64,000 bases of DNA, taken from NCBI RefSeq assembly GCF_010093535.1, contig NW_022985181.1, positions 235,435 through 299,434 on the forward strand. The letters run 5' to 3'. This DNA comes from Lindgomyces ingoldianus (Eukaryota; Ascomycota; Dothideomycetes; Pleosporales; Lindgomycetaceae). Position 1 is the stretch's first letter. Every line of letters begins with the position of its first letter. The notes under the pieces are model-generated. The model was not told the DNA's origin. It saw nothing but the letters and a program-made list of their open reading frames with translations, and did no database searches. Both the position numbers and the translations under genes were made by a program. Shown here piece after piece: positions 23,701 to 37,030 of the stretch.

Positions 23701-25740
23701 CTAGTAATTATATAGATATTATATTAAAAGCTTATTAAACTTGTTTTAGAAAAAAACATGTAACAGGTTATAGTAGTTTTAAAAAACTATTATTTTTAAG
23801 TTAGTATGTTTTTAAAGAGCTAAAGCTTAGTCTATATTAGAAATTATAACTGCGTAGATTTTATAATCTAGTTATTAAGCTAGAGTTATAAATAGGGCAG
23901 GTCTTATATAGCAGATGTCTATTTACTGTTTAAGTCCTAGTTTATGTTTAAATTAAGTAAGTAAAAGTTTTTTAAAGGCTTTTTTTTTTTTAAGTTTAAG
24001 TAGTTATTAAATTATTTTATATAGCTTATCTTAGTAAAAGGCCTAGCTTATTAGCCTTACTTAAGTAGTTTTTTTTTAAGTTATTAGAAAGTAAGTTTAA
24101 AAACTTTTTATATTAAGTACTATTTAAGTGTTATTTAGGTGTAAGCATAAGTATATATTTTAGCATTAAAAAAAGTTAAAGTTTAAAACTTACTTTTAGT
24201 AATTAAAGGCAACTTTATGCTAATATAGCTATAGTTATTCTAGAATTAAGTTATAATATTCTATGTTTATTACATAAAGTTTAATCTACTCTTTATAGTG
24301 TTAGTAGGTAATTATAATAGTTGTAGTATAAAAAATAAAACTTTTTTTAAGTTATTTTTTATTAAATCTAGTTAAGTAAATTATTTAGGTAAGTAGTGTT
24401 AATTAAAGATTTAGTTTACACACTAGTTCTTTATTAATATAACCTATGCTGTTTACTTTTAAGTTAATAAAAGCTTATATTAAGGCTAATATAGTTTTTT
24501 ATTATAAATATATAAGAATATTAACTTAGTACTTTTAGTTATTAGTAAAGAACTTAGCCTATAAGTTAGTAAAGATCTAGTGTTAAATTAGTCCTAAAAG
24601 GTAACTTAGCCCTAGAATAAGCTTTTTTACAGGCTTCTACTGCTATAGCTGCAGCTATGTTAAGAGTAGTAAAAAGAATTAAAGCTTAAATATAAGTTAA
24701 AGCTCTTATAAAAATAAAATTAAAATAGTAAAAATTTTTAATAAGTACTAGCAGCACTACTTGCGTAGACTTAAAAAAAAGGAATAAAGCAGTTTTAAAA
24801 AATATAACTATGCTTACTATACTTAAAGCATTAACTTTTTTTTTTATAATTTTTACACTTTCTAAAACTAACTAAAGCATAATGTAAATTAATTTTTATT
24901 ATATTAGAGTTCTTATTTATAACTACGCTAGTTTAGGGGTGTATTAAGGCTTGTATAAGGAGAAACCTTATGTTGTTATTATAGGTAGTAATTAGGTTTA
25001 CATACGCATTAAAGTTATTTAGAAGGGGTTCTTCTACTATAGCGCGTTGTAGTTTAGTTAAAAGGGAGTTATATAAGGCTATAATTAGACCTATCTTATT
25101 TAAGCCTATATTAGATGCAAGTTAGTAGAACTTAGTAAAGTGTAAAGTAAAGCTTTTTTTTCTTTATTATAAAGTGTTTAAGTAACTTAAGGCTGTTAAC
25201 TTTTTATTTAGGTCTTTATAAGTTACTTATAAAAATACTATAAATTAATCTAAGTTAATAATATTCTTATTTATTAGTAAGTTAATTAAGGCTGTTATGT
25301 TATAGTTAAGTTAAAAGTAAGTATATAGTAACTAAAAGTGTTTAAAAAGAAATTAGTCTATATTTTCTTTAAGTTTATATTAGAGCTTATATAAAAAAGA
25401 AAGTAAGTCTTTTTATTTTTTATTAAACAGTAAGGGATTAAAGAGTTAGTTAGATTTTATTACTAAGTTAAAAAAGTTATAAGTTATAAGCAGCATTAAG
25501 TAAAAAAAAGTTAAGCTATCTCTAGACTTCTAAGTAAGCTTTAAAGCTAGTAAGTTTTTAATTCTTACTACTATAATAAAAGTTAAGGTAAAAATAGACT
25601 ACTTAATAACATAAAGCTGTTTTTTAAAGTCTTTTTAAAAAGCTTTAAAGCTTATAACATAGTAGCTTTTTTATAAAGTAAGTGCTTTTTAAAAGGCTTT
25701 TTAGCTTACTTTAATAGCTTAGAGTTATATAAGTACTAAG
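20800..25740 (-). pseudogene. Gag-Pol polyprotein of Gypsy element F
   Basis: Collinear with E when reversed: chromodomain about 20880-21030, integrase about 21350-22140, RNase H and reverse transcriptase about 22500-23470, and Gag toward 25700. The reverse-transcriptase block is readable on the minus strand near 23200-23350 as the same MPFSLANTPSTF and YINNILIY phrases. It carries RIP stops throughout. It adds no gene beyond E but is useful for consensus building. Confidence 0.8.
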
Positions 25741-25794
25741 CTTATTAAATTAGATTTAAAGGCTATTCTTAGCTAAGGTTTTAACATAATGTAA

Positions 25795-26112
25795 TGTTAT
25801 AATTATGCATAAGTAAGGTTATAGAGCTTTATAAAGGTCTAGTTTAATTACTATGTAAAGTATTATAGTAAGTATAAGATGTTATGTAAAGAATAGAAAA
25901 GTTTAAGAGGAAATTAGTAATTAAATACTTAGCTTAGAAGTCTAAGCGCTTTAAGTATAAATTAAGCCTATTTTAAGTTTAGTTAGTGTTAAAGCAGTTT
26001 ATGCTTAAGTTTATGTCTATGTTATGTTATGTTTGTGTTAGACGTGCACTAATAATACTCTAGTACGCGTCTAATACAGTTATGTCTGGGATCCGGGGAG
26101 GATACTGTGACA
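25795..26112 (-). repeat. 5' LTR of Gypsy element F
   Basis: The outer right end keeps TCTGGGATCCGGGGAGGATA and the inner left end is mutated, the same polarity as in E and G. Confidence 0.9.
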
Positions 26113-26117
26113 GAACT

Positions 26118-29100
26118 AGTATATTACCTTATATAAAAATTTTTATAATAAGACCTTATTATATAAAGCTATTACTTTATACATCTAAAACTTTAAAAGT
26201 TACTCTAAGAAAAAAATAATTTATATAATATAAATAAAATAAAATAAAAAGGTAAGAATGCTAAAAAAGCTATTAACTACTTTACTTCTACTACCTACTT
26301 ACACTATGTAACAGAAGAGGACATCTATAGCATTAAACCTAAAAAGTATACTAAGTAGTTTATCTTTAATAACTAATACTATACAGTATACTAAGGTAAA
26401 CTATAGAACATAGGCGTAGTAAAAATCTCTACTGTTAGTAAGTCTTAACTTAAGGTGTATATATAAGAGAACTTATATATAAAAATTAATTAAACACTTA
26501 GCTAAATAAATATTAGCTTTAAAAGCTAAACACTAAAAAGATTAATTAGTACTATATAAATCTAGAACCTAATTAGTCTAGTTATATACTACATTCTAAA
26601 GACTTTAACACTATTTCTGCTATTACTAGTAGATGCTAACTAACTTAAGGCATACTTTAATAATGTTCTAAATATTATTATATATAAAGATAAAACTACT
26701 ATTTTTATTATATAAAAATAAAGACACTTTTTTTTTAATGTTAGTAAGAAAAAATCTATATTTTTTTTTACTAAATTAGAACTTTACTACCTTTACTGCT
26801 AATTTAGACACCCCTATATAAAAAGACTTTAAAAGATGCTAACTAGCGCTAGCTATAACATTAATGCTGCAGTATTAAAAAAGATTAAAAAGTTTTACTA
26901 CTTCTACTAATTATATAACTAGGCTTTATAAAAATTTAAGTTTATAATTAAAAATAACACTTACTCTCACTATAAAGTTATTATTAATGTTATATAAATT
27001 AATAATAAAGATGTTTTATATATTATTAATGTAAACATATTATTTTAAGCTGCTATATTTCTAAAATCTATGTCTACATAAGATACCTAAGATGCACTAT
27101 GCAAATGCTAGATTAACACTTATTAAAAACTTCTAGACTATATTATATATAACCTTAGTATAAACTTTACTTTAAAGGATTTTTAAGCTTATGTAAAGAT
27201 TATAAAAGCTATATGTAGGCAGATGCCTATAGAGGCATATTAGGCAGTTAGAAAAGTTAAGTGTACGCACACACCTCTTTAATAAGTGTTTAACATTCTA
27301 AAAACTAAGCTAGGTAACTATACAGATAATAAGGCTATCCTGTAGATAGCAGTTAAGGCTCTAAACAACATAGCTAGCCTGCATAGTCTAGTACCCACAC
27401 TGCTATTTTTTAGAGCATACCTAAGAATTAACTTAGACTTTTTACTATTACTAGACATTATTACATAAGTAAGTGCTGTATAAAAAGTAATAAAAATACT
27501 TTAAAAACACTATGTAAAAGTAAACATTAATTCTGTAATTAACACTTATAATAGCTTTATAACATATAAAGTTCTTAACTTTTTTCTTAGCTTAGAGATT
27601 ATAGTAAAAAGAGAGAAAAAAGGCTAAACTAGCCTATACAAAATTAAGAGCATCAAAGGGAGAAATATTATTATTAAAAGAAAGAATAGCCTACTAAAGC
27701 TCTAATATACACAGGTTAAACTGTACTATAAAGAAAAAAAAAGATAACTTACTTACAACAAATAACCTAGATAAACTAATCCCTATATAAAAGAATTCTC
27801 TAAAAAAAAAAAAAAAAGACAGCCTTATAAAAATGCTATAGAGGCAGAACTAAAGCCTACTATAAACTAAGTCCTTTAGGATAGTAATGCTGCACTAGTG
27901 CAAAAGGAAGATATAAATACTAGAAAAAGTAAAAGGCAAAGAAAACCTATATAAAGTCTAGACTAGGTATTTTTAACCTAAAAAAAAAAGAATAATTAGG
28001 CCTTATTTATTAAGCTTTATATAAATAGTGTAATTACTACACCTAAAAAACTATTTAAGAGATTAGACTATATAAAGATAAACACTTTAATTACTAATAG
28101 CACTTTTAAGGTTATAGCATATAACTTAATAAAGCATAAAAGTTAGATTTTTAACCTCTGCTTTATATAAAAAGTAAAAGGTAAAATAACCTAACTATAT
28201 AAAAAATCCTGCCTAGTGTTTACTAGCTACTTAGATAAAAAGAAAAAAAAAATCTTACTTAGTTACTAACTATTTAGAGGATAAGCTAGAGACTACTTTT
28301 AGCTATAAAAGTAAGCCTAAAAGCTATGTATAAAATGCATTTTAAACTATATAATATTACATAAGTATATATCTAATTAATAGATAAGCTTATGCGCACG
28401 CTGTACATAAAGCTACTAAAAGAGATGCGCTAAAGCTTTCTACTAAATATAATACTCTAGGTTGTACAACCTTTATATAAAGCTGCTAAATTAGGACTAT
28501 CTTAGTTTAAGACATACTATAACTACTATAAAAAAAAGCTACACATGTATATCTTTTTATATAACCTTTACTTTTTAATTACTAATAAAGAAGAGCACAC
28601 TTTTAGTATTACTAGCTTATAGATAGACAACACTTTAAGTATTATAATAAAGAATTTTATATAAAAAAAAAATTATAAAAAGTAAAGTTTTATATAAAAA
28701 GTAAGACTATTTTAGTAAAGAAGTAGCTTATTAAGTTTAATAGTAAAAGGATTAAACTTACACATAATATAGTAGTCTTTACTTAAAAAAAATAAGTAAG
28801 CTACTTTTATATAATTAACCTAGAGAATAAAGATGCTGCATAATAATATATTAAGTAATATATAAAAGAGGCATACATTATATTTATATATTAACTAAAG
28901 GTAGCATTTAACTTATCTATTACAGCATAAACTATAGACTTTTTATATAATAATATTAACACACTTAATACATAAATCTAATAGTAAATAGACAATAGTA
29001 AGTGTAGTTTTACTTTTCTACTATTATAGCTTAATAGTGTAAAGCTGTTTATTTTTATAAATAAATTATTTACTAATAATAAAAACTTTAGCTTATAGCT

Positions 29101-29324
29101 AAGATTCTTAATTATATTAGATAATAAGGACTATATAATGTAAAGTAACTACTTTAAAATACTAGGTAATATTATACACTAGAATTCTACTAAGTGTAAA
29201 AGAGTAATTAACAGTGTTTTTACTAGCAAACTATATAAAATAGTTAAAAGGTTTAATAATATAATTACTTTTAGTATAACTTTATAGTAAATTATATAAA
29301 TACTTAAACTACTACTAATCCTAG
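26118..29324 (+). pseudogene. Element H Pol: protease, integrase and reverse transcriptase remnants (Copia)
   Basis: Near 26280-26420 the frame reads YLHYVTEEDIYSIKPKKYTKWF, then FNN..YT, matching the segment just before the protease of a widespread fungal Copia polyprotein. The protease block IGVVKISTVSKS is RIP-changed. The integrase part occupies about 26600-27700. Around 28000-28260 the frame gives TTPKKLFKRLDYIKI, FNLCFIWKVKGKITWLYKKS and LVFTSYLDKKKKKILL, equivalent to the FKxSxxxEIxxLL and SRLVxEIKGK...YEKSRLVVQGYND blocks of Copia reverse transcriptase. Gypsy I interrupts at CCTAG (29320-29324). Not functional. Confidence 0.75.
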
Positions 29325-29525
29325 TGTAAAGATGGGATGGTAAGTAGCACGAATAGCACTAAGAGCAAGCTTTTAGAGAAAGATAGGAGTGTATTGTAAG
29401 AGAGACAAATCGCTGCTAAGCTTTGCTTGTTAGGATTTATGCTTATATACAAAGCACAGGTCATACAACCTCTAAACAGGTCAGGTGAGGCTATACTAGC
29501 CTGTTCTAGAACATCTGGCCTTACA
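29325..29525 (-). repeat. 3' LTR of Gypsy element I
   Basis: A 201-bp LTR. The outer left end keeps GGGATGGTAAGTAGCACG, against GATAGGATAGTAAGTAGCAC in the other copy. Confidence 0.88.
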
Positions 29526-30132
29526 TTATTCCCCCTTATAGTAGTCCTATAACTTAGAGGATAGAACAGATAACAATAGGCCTAAGTAGCATAAAAAAGT
29601 GTTATATAATGCCTTAAAAACTTACTCCTACTTATTTTAGTTAATTCTATGTAAGTTTATTTAAAAATAACCTAAAGTTATTAAGTAAAGGTAAAGTAAA
29701 AGTATAAAGTAAAAGTAAAGGTAAAATAGCAGTATATCTTACGCTAATAGAGTAGCAGTTAGGACAGTATATATAGAGTCTAACTGTCCTAGAAATCTAT
29801 CTTCTTTATACTTTTCCCCTCTTTATAGCTTAGAATTTAGAAGATTTTAAACTTTTTAAAGTAAGTATATTTTAAGCTACTCTAGCGCAATGTAGTATAA
29901 AGGGGTGCTAATAAGCTTTAATAGTCCTATCCTACCCTGCTTACACTTGCCTGTTGCCTAATCTACTCTTAGCTTCTTCTCTTATGCTTAACTTTACTTA
30001 ATAACTTTAAAATAAACTTTTACAGCCTACTTTATTATAATCTAGCTATAGATTTTTTTTAAAAAAAATTAATTAGCTTCTGCTAATATAAACTTACACT
30101 TTAATAACCCTTATGTTTAATGTGTTAATAAA

Positions 30133-31320
30133 ATGTTCTATAAGGGCATTATAAATAAAAGTAGTAGCTGTTATATGCTTATAGACAACAAGTTATATTA
30201 TAGCATAAAGAAAAAGAAAATTAAGTACACTAAGTGTGCTTATTACCTTAAATTTAGTAAAAAGTGCTTTAAAGTGCGTATTCTAGCTCCTTCTAGCGTA
30301 TTTACGCGCAGTCTGTCTAGGCTAACCCTAGATAGCTCCCTATTACTTTTAAACTTAAATAATAAGCTTTTAAAAACACTATACTTAACATTTTAGCTTT
30401 TATTAATTTACTTAACTTTACTTAGTTAGCATAGGCTAATGTAACAGTTATGTTATAGGTAAATACTATTATTTAGTTTTTTTAAGTATAACTCTTTCTA
30501 TTATAGCATAATCTAGCTTAATTAGCTCTATTCTAGCTCTTAATAGTTTATAGTAAAAATAAAATCCTGTATAACAACTATCTGTACATGCATAGTAGTG
30601 TTATAGGTAAAATTACTAAGACTAGAGTTGTTTTTAAGAAGCGCACCTGCTCTAAAGCTAATATTACTAAAAAAAAGAAGAAGAAGTGTAAGGCGCTTAA
30701 GAAGGACTTTAATAAAAATAAAGCTATAATAACTCTATCTAAAAAGGTAGGTGTATACTATTTTTAACTATTCTAGCGCTAACTAGCATAATAGAAAAAA
30801 TATAGTGTTAAAGGTGTCTATGTTACTAAAGCTAAGCAACATTATTACATTAATGCTGCTAAAGCTGCTAATATAATCTACTACATTTTTAAAAAGCATA
30901 ATAAGGCTAATAATATTAAAAATAAGGCTAGTTAGAATTAAACCTTAGCTAAAAAAAGGTAGCTAACTTGTGACGGCGTGTACCGCCTCACATGCTCTGC
31001 GGCATCAGCTCCCTCGCTTGCGCAACGAGTAGCACGCTAGTGCTACGAGTAGCGCCTTGGCAGGGGGCACACATGTATATTTAAACTCGCAGAGCAGCTC
31101 CTCTGCTCCTTAGTTTAATCTAGTTGAGTTACACCACCTCTTGCTTGTAGCTTGAGCATGCCGACTGTGACATAACTAGGTATAATAAGAAATATCTTAA
31201 TAGTTATTCTGCTGTTGCAAATTTACCTACAAAGGACTTTAATGTCTAATTTAAGGCTCTAATGGCACAATCTAGTGTAATCTAGCGCATTCTATAGTAA
31301 AAATAGTCAAGAATGCATAG
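30133..31320 (+). pseudogene. Unidentified coding-like region antisense to pol inside Gypsy element I
   Basis: I do not recognise this product. On the plus strand an 87-codon open stretch (30133-30396) contains KCAYYLKFSKKCFKV followed by FTRSLSRLTLDSSLLLLNLNNKLLK, a cysteine motif followed by a leucine-rich segment. From about 30609 another frame reads a Lys-rich segment (KKKKKKCKALKKDFNKNK), then VKGVYVTKAKQHYYINAAKAANIIYYIFKKH. This frame continues without shift across the solo LTR at 30969-31172 into RYNKKYLNSYSAVANLPTKDF when one TAACT is removed. It runs opposite to pol and lies between the chromodomain and the 3' LTR. It may be an accessory antisense gene of the element, or a separate old insertion. 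Confidence 0.4.
30969..31172 (+). repeat. Solo LTR of an otherwise absent family, unmutated
   Basis: A GC-rich island of 204 bp from TGTGACGGCGTGTACC to CCGACTGTGACA. Perfect duplications TAACT flank it (30964-30968 and 31173-31177). It has many intact CpG and CpA sites within a fully RIP-mutated host. No second copy is in the window. The strand is assigned from TG...CA alone and is uncertain. Confidence 0.85.
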
Positions 31321-31869
31321 TATAGTGTAGTTTTAAGTTCTTTAGCTTAAGCTTCTTTCTTCTTTCCTTAATAAAGTTAAATACTTTTATATTATGTCCT
31401 TTAAACTTAAAGTGTAACTATTTTAGTAGTAATAGATTAATCTGCCTCTAGCTTACTTACTTTACAGCTCTTTTATTCTAAAAATCCTAGAATGTCCTGC
31501 TAGACTTAAACTCTGCCCTTTTCTTACTAGTATAAGTTATTTTAGACTAGAATGTTTATTTCTTCTACATAATAAATTTCTCTAAGTTAAAATAACCCTC
31601 TTCTTAACTCTAGCAAGCTATTCTATGCTAGAATAGCTTTACTTAGTCTAACTAAGAAATCTTAGGTCTAAATAGGCTATGTTGTCTTCTTATTCTTATA
31701 GCGCTATTAAACACCTCTTGTTAAAAAAACCTTAAGTAAAAAAAAATAAGGTAAAAGTAGCTATACTTAATTTATTAAGTTACTTCCTTTTTTTAAAAAA
31801 GTTTAACTTAAACTAGCATAATTTAATTTTTTGCTATATATTTTTTTACTTTTTTAGAACACTTTTAAT

Positions 31870-34750
31870 GTGTTTAAGCTAATATTAGGTCTAAGTTTCT
31901 ATAAGTTTTCTTTAAATAAATAACTTTTTTATTTTATAAAATATTTTTATACTCTAACTAAATTCTGTCTTTAGTTAAGTATTTTCTTTATATAGTACAC
32001 ATTATCCTCTATAGCGTGTAGAGTGTCTATAATTAGTTCTAATTATAACTTAAGACGCCCTTTTTAGGTATATAGCTTTAAAAGTAAGACATAGAACACT
32101 AGATAAACTTCTTCTAGATTAGGTAGTTCTACTTTATACGCCTTTACACTAATCTAGCCTACAACTTTTTCTAGTTCTAAAAACTTTTAGTCTAACTTTC
32201 TTTTTAGCCTTATTAATTTTATGTGTTTATTAGAGACTAATACCTTATCTTTTACTTATAGCTATATATGCTTTTATTATTTGTTTATATACTTTTTTTA
32301 GTACACATTTATAGTAATAATTTTCTAGCAGTGTTTTAACTATAGAGCAAGTGCTTTTGCAGTAACTCTGTTTACTATGTGTAATTCCCCCTAACCTAGG
32401 GGTTCTCTAGGCTAATCTAGCCCTCTTAGGTTTGCTTTGTAGTATGCTTAGAAAGAAGTAACTTCTATAGTTACATGTACACTATTATTATACATAAACT
32501 CTGCTATTAGTAACTATATTACTTAATTATCTTATTCTAGGTAATAGTAACATCTAAAGTACTATTCTAAGGTTTAGTTTTATCTTTTAGTCTGCTTATT
32601 AGTTTTAGGATAGTAGGCTAACAAAAAAATTCTTTATGTGCTAAAATAGTAATAAAAACTATTTTAGTACTTTAAGTTTATTATTAGCTCTTAATTAAAA
32701 ATAATATTCTTTAGAACTTTATAAAAGTAAATAACTTTTCTTAACTAAACTTTTACTAGGTCTAAAGCTTTCTAATTAGCTCTAGCTAGCATATAGTAGG
32801 CTATCTTAGTAAGACAGTCTACTATTATAAGGATTGCATTATATACTAACTTTAAGTATTTGTAAAGGGGCGGCTGTGTTATAAAATCTATTATAACATT
32901 CTACTAAAGCCTATTAGGCAGTAGCAAAGAGTAAAGGAGCTTATATAAGCAGTGTTATAGAGCTACTAATTATCTACACTTTAAGTAGTTATTATAGTAC
33001 ACCTTTATGTTTTTTCTAAGCCTTTTTTAATTATATTAATGTATAATCTTTTTAAGCCTTTTTTTTACACTAAAGTAGCCTACTAATAGGCTGTTATAGC
33101 ACTTCTAGAACGCTTCTGCCTTCTCTTAGTTTATTATTAGGGTTTTTTTTTATATTAGCTATAGCATGTTATTCTAGCTTATTCTAGAGATAAGTGTTTT
33201 TATTAAGGTTTTTTTTATTTTTTATTTTACTCTTAGTGTCTAATAAGTCTATTTTATTATAGTCTTCTTTAATACTTAATATAAGGTTCTTATTATTATC
33301 CTTCTCTAGTTCTTTACTTATAGCTTTTTTAGGATCTAGCTATTTTAGCCTTTATTTTTTTTAAAGCAGTTCTTAGCTAAGCCTAAAAATTTTTAAAAAT
33401 ATATAATAGCTATAACTATTAATTTGTTATTATAATCTTATTAATTTAAAAGGTTACACATGTTTATTACATATGCTGTATTCCTTTTCTAGAAAGGCTG
33501 TTATAACTTTTTAATATAGTTAGGTCTTCTTAAGAGTCTATCTACTAGGTTTAGCTTCTCTAGACAGTGTGTAATAACAAAATTATATTCTGTTATCCTT
33601 TTATAGGCTTAGACCTGCTAGTAGTTTAAAGTTTTAGTTTTTATAAACTAGTAAAGATTATTATAGTTTATAAAAAGTTTAAATAGTAGACTTTAAAGGT
33701 AATGTTGCTAATATACTAAACTTTTATTAATAGTAAGCAACTCTTTATTATAAGTATTATAATTATACTTAGCTTTACTTATCTTTCTTAAGAAAAAGCT
33801 AATTAGCTTTTATTAAGCCTCTCTAGTCTTATCTAAGACTAATTAGCTTAAAATGCTATAAATTACACCCTTTAAGGTGTTAACTTTTACCTTAGTTTTT
33901 TTATTAGCATTAAAATAAGCTAATATAAAAACTTTAAGAAATAAGTTTTAAAGCTTTTAAAAGGCTGCTTTGCTTTTAAGACTAATATTAAGCTTTTAAC
34001 TTTCTTCTTACTTTTACTTTTAACTACTTTTTACTGCGTCTAGGCTCTTCTAGGTTAGCTTAGTAAAGAGTAGAGTAATTAAAAAGAAGTTAGTAATAAA
34101 CTGCTTATAGTAGTTTATAAACCTTATAAAAACATAAATATTCTAAACAGTCTTTAGCATTAGCTACTTTTAGATTATTTTAATTTTTAATAAGTTAACT
34201 TTAACTCTTTTTAGATAAACTATGTACCTTAGGTACTTAGTCTTCTACATGTAAAATTTGCACTTACTAAGTTTTAAAAAAAGCTTTACTTTATGTAATT
34301 TTTATAGCACTTTTTTAACATAAACAACTTATTTCTTTTTTATATTAGAATAGACTAGAATATTATTAAGGTACATAATACACATTACATTAACTAACCC
34401 TGCTAAGGCCTAGTTAATATAAGCCTAGAAAGCTGTAAGAGCATTAGTAAAACTAAAAAGTATAACTTAGTACTTAAGATAACTATATTAAGTTTAGAAT
34501 GCTATCTTCTACTTATCTTTTTTATAAATATGTAATATATAGTACGCATTATAGATATCTAGCTTTATATACTACTTTACCTTTCTAAGTTTCTTAAAAA
34601 TTCTAAGATAATTAGTAGTAGGTAATAATTTTTTATTATAATCTAGTTTAAGCTTTTATAATTTATATAAAGCTTTAACTCTTTATTTTTTTTTATAAAT
34701 AAAATTAAAGCTTTTATAAAAAACTTAGACTTCTAAATTTACTTTTTTTA
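31870..34750 (-). pseudogene. Pol of Gypsy element I: reverse transcriptase, RNase H, integrase, chromodomain
   Basis: On the minus strand, reverse transcriptase (about 34750-34200) reads YIKLDIYNAYY, WKIAFWTWYSYLKY, FSFTNALTAFWAYIN and MYLNNILVYSN, with the YxDD motif changed to YLNN. Integrase (about 32970-32200) reads IDFITQPP, IVDCLTKIAYYMLA and PKTNKQTKR (normally PQTDGQTER). The tail reads VELPNLEEVYLVFYVLLL, the usual LPxxxxxHPVFHVSLL block. It ends in a chromodomain-like stretch near 32010-31880 (YYIKKIL, VWKYFIKWKSY). All acidic catalytic codons I could check are RIP-altered. Confidence 0.82.
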
Positions 34751-36824
34751 TAAATAATTATTAATATATTTGCAAAGATGCTATAACTTATACTTTAATA
34801 AGTTATATAGTAGTTAGTAAAAAGGCTTTGTCTCTTTCTCTAGCTTAATAGCTAAATTCTATAGGCTATGTAGTAGTACTTTTAACATCTTATTAGGCTT
34901 AACTACATCTGCATATTTTTTATACTCTAGTTTTAACTTAAGCTTTATAAGTTCTAAAGAATTTTTAGTGTTATTAGATAGCACGCTGCAGACATAGACA
35001 TTTATATTAGAACTCTACATAGTTTACTTAAACTCTGCTGTGTCTTCTAAGGCCACTTTAGTGTACTTTAGCACACTATAGTTCTTTACGCCCCTAAATA
35101 ACATATGTCTTATATAAAAGTTTAGCTTTAAATTAAACTAATTAATCTAAGGTAAACTTAAATATATTAAAAGTTTTTTTAAGTTTATTACTATAAACAG
35201 CACTTACTAAGTCTAAACTTTTTTTAGAAGTCTATAATTTTTATGTTTATAACTATAAAGCTATAGACAGTAAAGTTTAATTTATTAGGTGCCTTTAAAA
35301 AGACACCTAGTAGGGGCTTAATCTTAAGATCCTACTTCTTAGCTATTATAGTAGATAAGATGTTTAATTAAGCTTTTTTATTTACTATAGCCTAAAGGTT
35401 TTTTAATAACTTTATGCTTACTATTACTAATAATAAGGTTAACCTTTTTAGGTATAATAAGTTTTAAAGGTTTCTAAGCTCCTTTTTATTACTTTTTAAA
35501 GTAATATAGGCTAAGAGGAAGAAGCTTAGTTTTTCTAGCTTTACTTTTTTTTTTTTTACTTATTCTTATTAAACTTGTCTTTGTCTTTATCTTTTATAAG
35601 ATAATCTAAGGAAATATAACCTAGCTGCTTATAATTTTAGTAAGTAACTTTTATTTTATTAGATTTCTGCCTTTTTTTTAGCCTTTTTTTTTAGCTTAAA
35701 AGCTTTTTTTATTTCTTTTTAGGCTTTTTTAGGTCTTTATTAGCTAAAGGTAAAGTAAAACACTTTTATGTTCCCTTCTTTTTTAACTTTAGCTTTTTTC
35801 CCTTCTGTAGGTAGCAGTAGGATATGTTGCTCTACTCTTCTACCTAAGCTAGCGTCTCTTGCTTACTTTATAGAATATATGTTAGATTACACTTAATTTT
35901 GTTAGATAGTGTGCTACTAAAGTCTACTGTTATTTTATTTAGGCTCTTCTTATTAACTTTAGTCTATAATAGCCTAAGGTAGGCTAGAAGTTTAGTTAGA
36001 AACTAGTTAAGTTATTATTTATAGTTTTTTATAGTATTATAAGCTACTTTTTTTTCTTTTACTAAAGTACTTAATGCATTAAGCATTTTATTATTAAGAT
36101 CTTGCTATATTAGTAACTATAATAAGTTAATAAGCTTTAAATAAGTGTAGTGTGTCTTTTATAGTAATTATAGTGTTTTATTAATGTATTATAGGCTAAA
36201 AGAGATCTTCTGTAATTTCTAAGTAAAGCTTAATAGACTTTTTTAGTAATAGTCCTTATTATCCCTACACTACTAGTTATAGTCTGCCCTGTTCTTTTTT
36301 TTATATTAGTGCAGTAGTTTAGAACGCAGTAAGTTTACTTAGTCTTAGGTAAGTTTTAGTATAATAATATTTAATGCCTTAGTTAGTAACTTATTAAGTG
36401 TGTTTATATTACCTGCTTTAAATTAATAACAGATTTTTATTATCTTAGCTAGTTTTTGCGCTTCCTACTGCTCTTGCAGCTAGGCGTAGGCTTCTGCTAA
36501 AGCCTAATTTGCGAGGGTAGACTGTGCGTTGCTTAGTCCTGCACTAGCCCTTCTAACCCCTTCTAGGCCCTAAACGCCTTCTAGATAGCTTAATAAGCCT
36601 AATTTATAAGAATTTTTATTATCCCTTTTACTTATCTCTTGCTTTATTTCTTCTTGTGTTAGTGTTAACTCTAGTTAAGTATTACTAAAAGCAGTAGTTT
36701 TAGCTAGCTTTTTAAGTAGTCTTTAAGCGCTAGTTGCATCTAATTCTTTTTTAGCGTTTTACTTTAACACTATTACATAGAAATGTTGCTTTTAAGCAGT
36801 ATGCTAGCTTTAGAGCAATTTAAA
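34751..36824 (-). pseudogene. Gag and protease region of Gypsy element I
   Basis: Lies between the 5' LTR (36825-37025, transcribed leftward) and reverse transcriptase. It is strongly AT-rich with polythymidine runs that read as Lys-rich protein on the minus strand (about 35540-35800). By position it is Gag plus protease. I could not pick out a zinc knuckle or protease motif with certainty. Confidence 0.5.
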
Positions 36825-37025
36825 TGTAAAGATAGGATAGTAAGTAGCACAAATAGCACTAAGAGCAAGCTTTTAAAGAAAGATAGAAGTGTATTATAAG
36901 AGAGACAAATTGCTGCTAAGCTTTGCTTGTTAGGATTTATGCTTATATATAAAGCACAGGTCATACAACCTCCAAACAGGTCAGGTGAGGCCATACTAGC
37001 CCGTTCTGGGACATCCGGCCTTACA
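36825..37025 (-). repeat. 5' LTR of Gypsy element I
   Basis: A 201-bp LTR. The outer right end keeps GAGGCCATACTAGCCCGTTC and CATCCGGCCTTACA; the inner copy in the other LTR reads GAGGCTATACTAGCCTGTTC. A 73-codon open frame over it is incidental. Confidence 0.88.
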
Positions 37026-37030
37026 CCTAG

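Larger units (their letters stand above)
20448..26112 (-). mobile_element. Ty3/Gypsy chromovirus (F), 5665 bp, inserted in H
   Basis: Same family as E and G, in reverse. LTRs of 318 bp are at 20448-20765 and 25795-26112. The target duplication GAACT is at 20443-20447 and 26113-26117. A pyrimidine run (GTACCCCCTCTTTTA) after the left LTR is the polypurine tract read from the other strand, confirming minus orientation. Confidence 0.92.
29325..37025 (-). mobile_element. Ty3/Gypsy chromovirus (I), 7701 bp, inserted in H
   Basis: LTRs of 201 bp stand at 29325-29525 and 36825-37025 (TGTAAAGAT to GGCCTTACA). A perfect duplication CCTAG is at 29320-29324 and 37026-37030. A pyrimidine run (TTATTCCCCCTTATAG) right of the left LTR is the polypurine tract on the minus strand. 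Pol reads on the minus strand. About 2.3 kb between the chromodomain and the 3' LTR does not belong to pol; it holds an antisense coding-like region and a solo LTR. Confidence 0.9.

Noticed and set aside
36773..36994. 73-codon minus-strand open frame
   Set aside because: Falls across the 5' LTR of Gypsy I; incidental.
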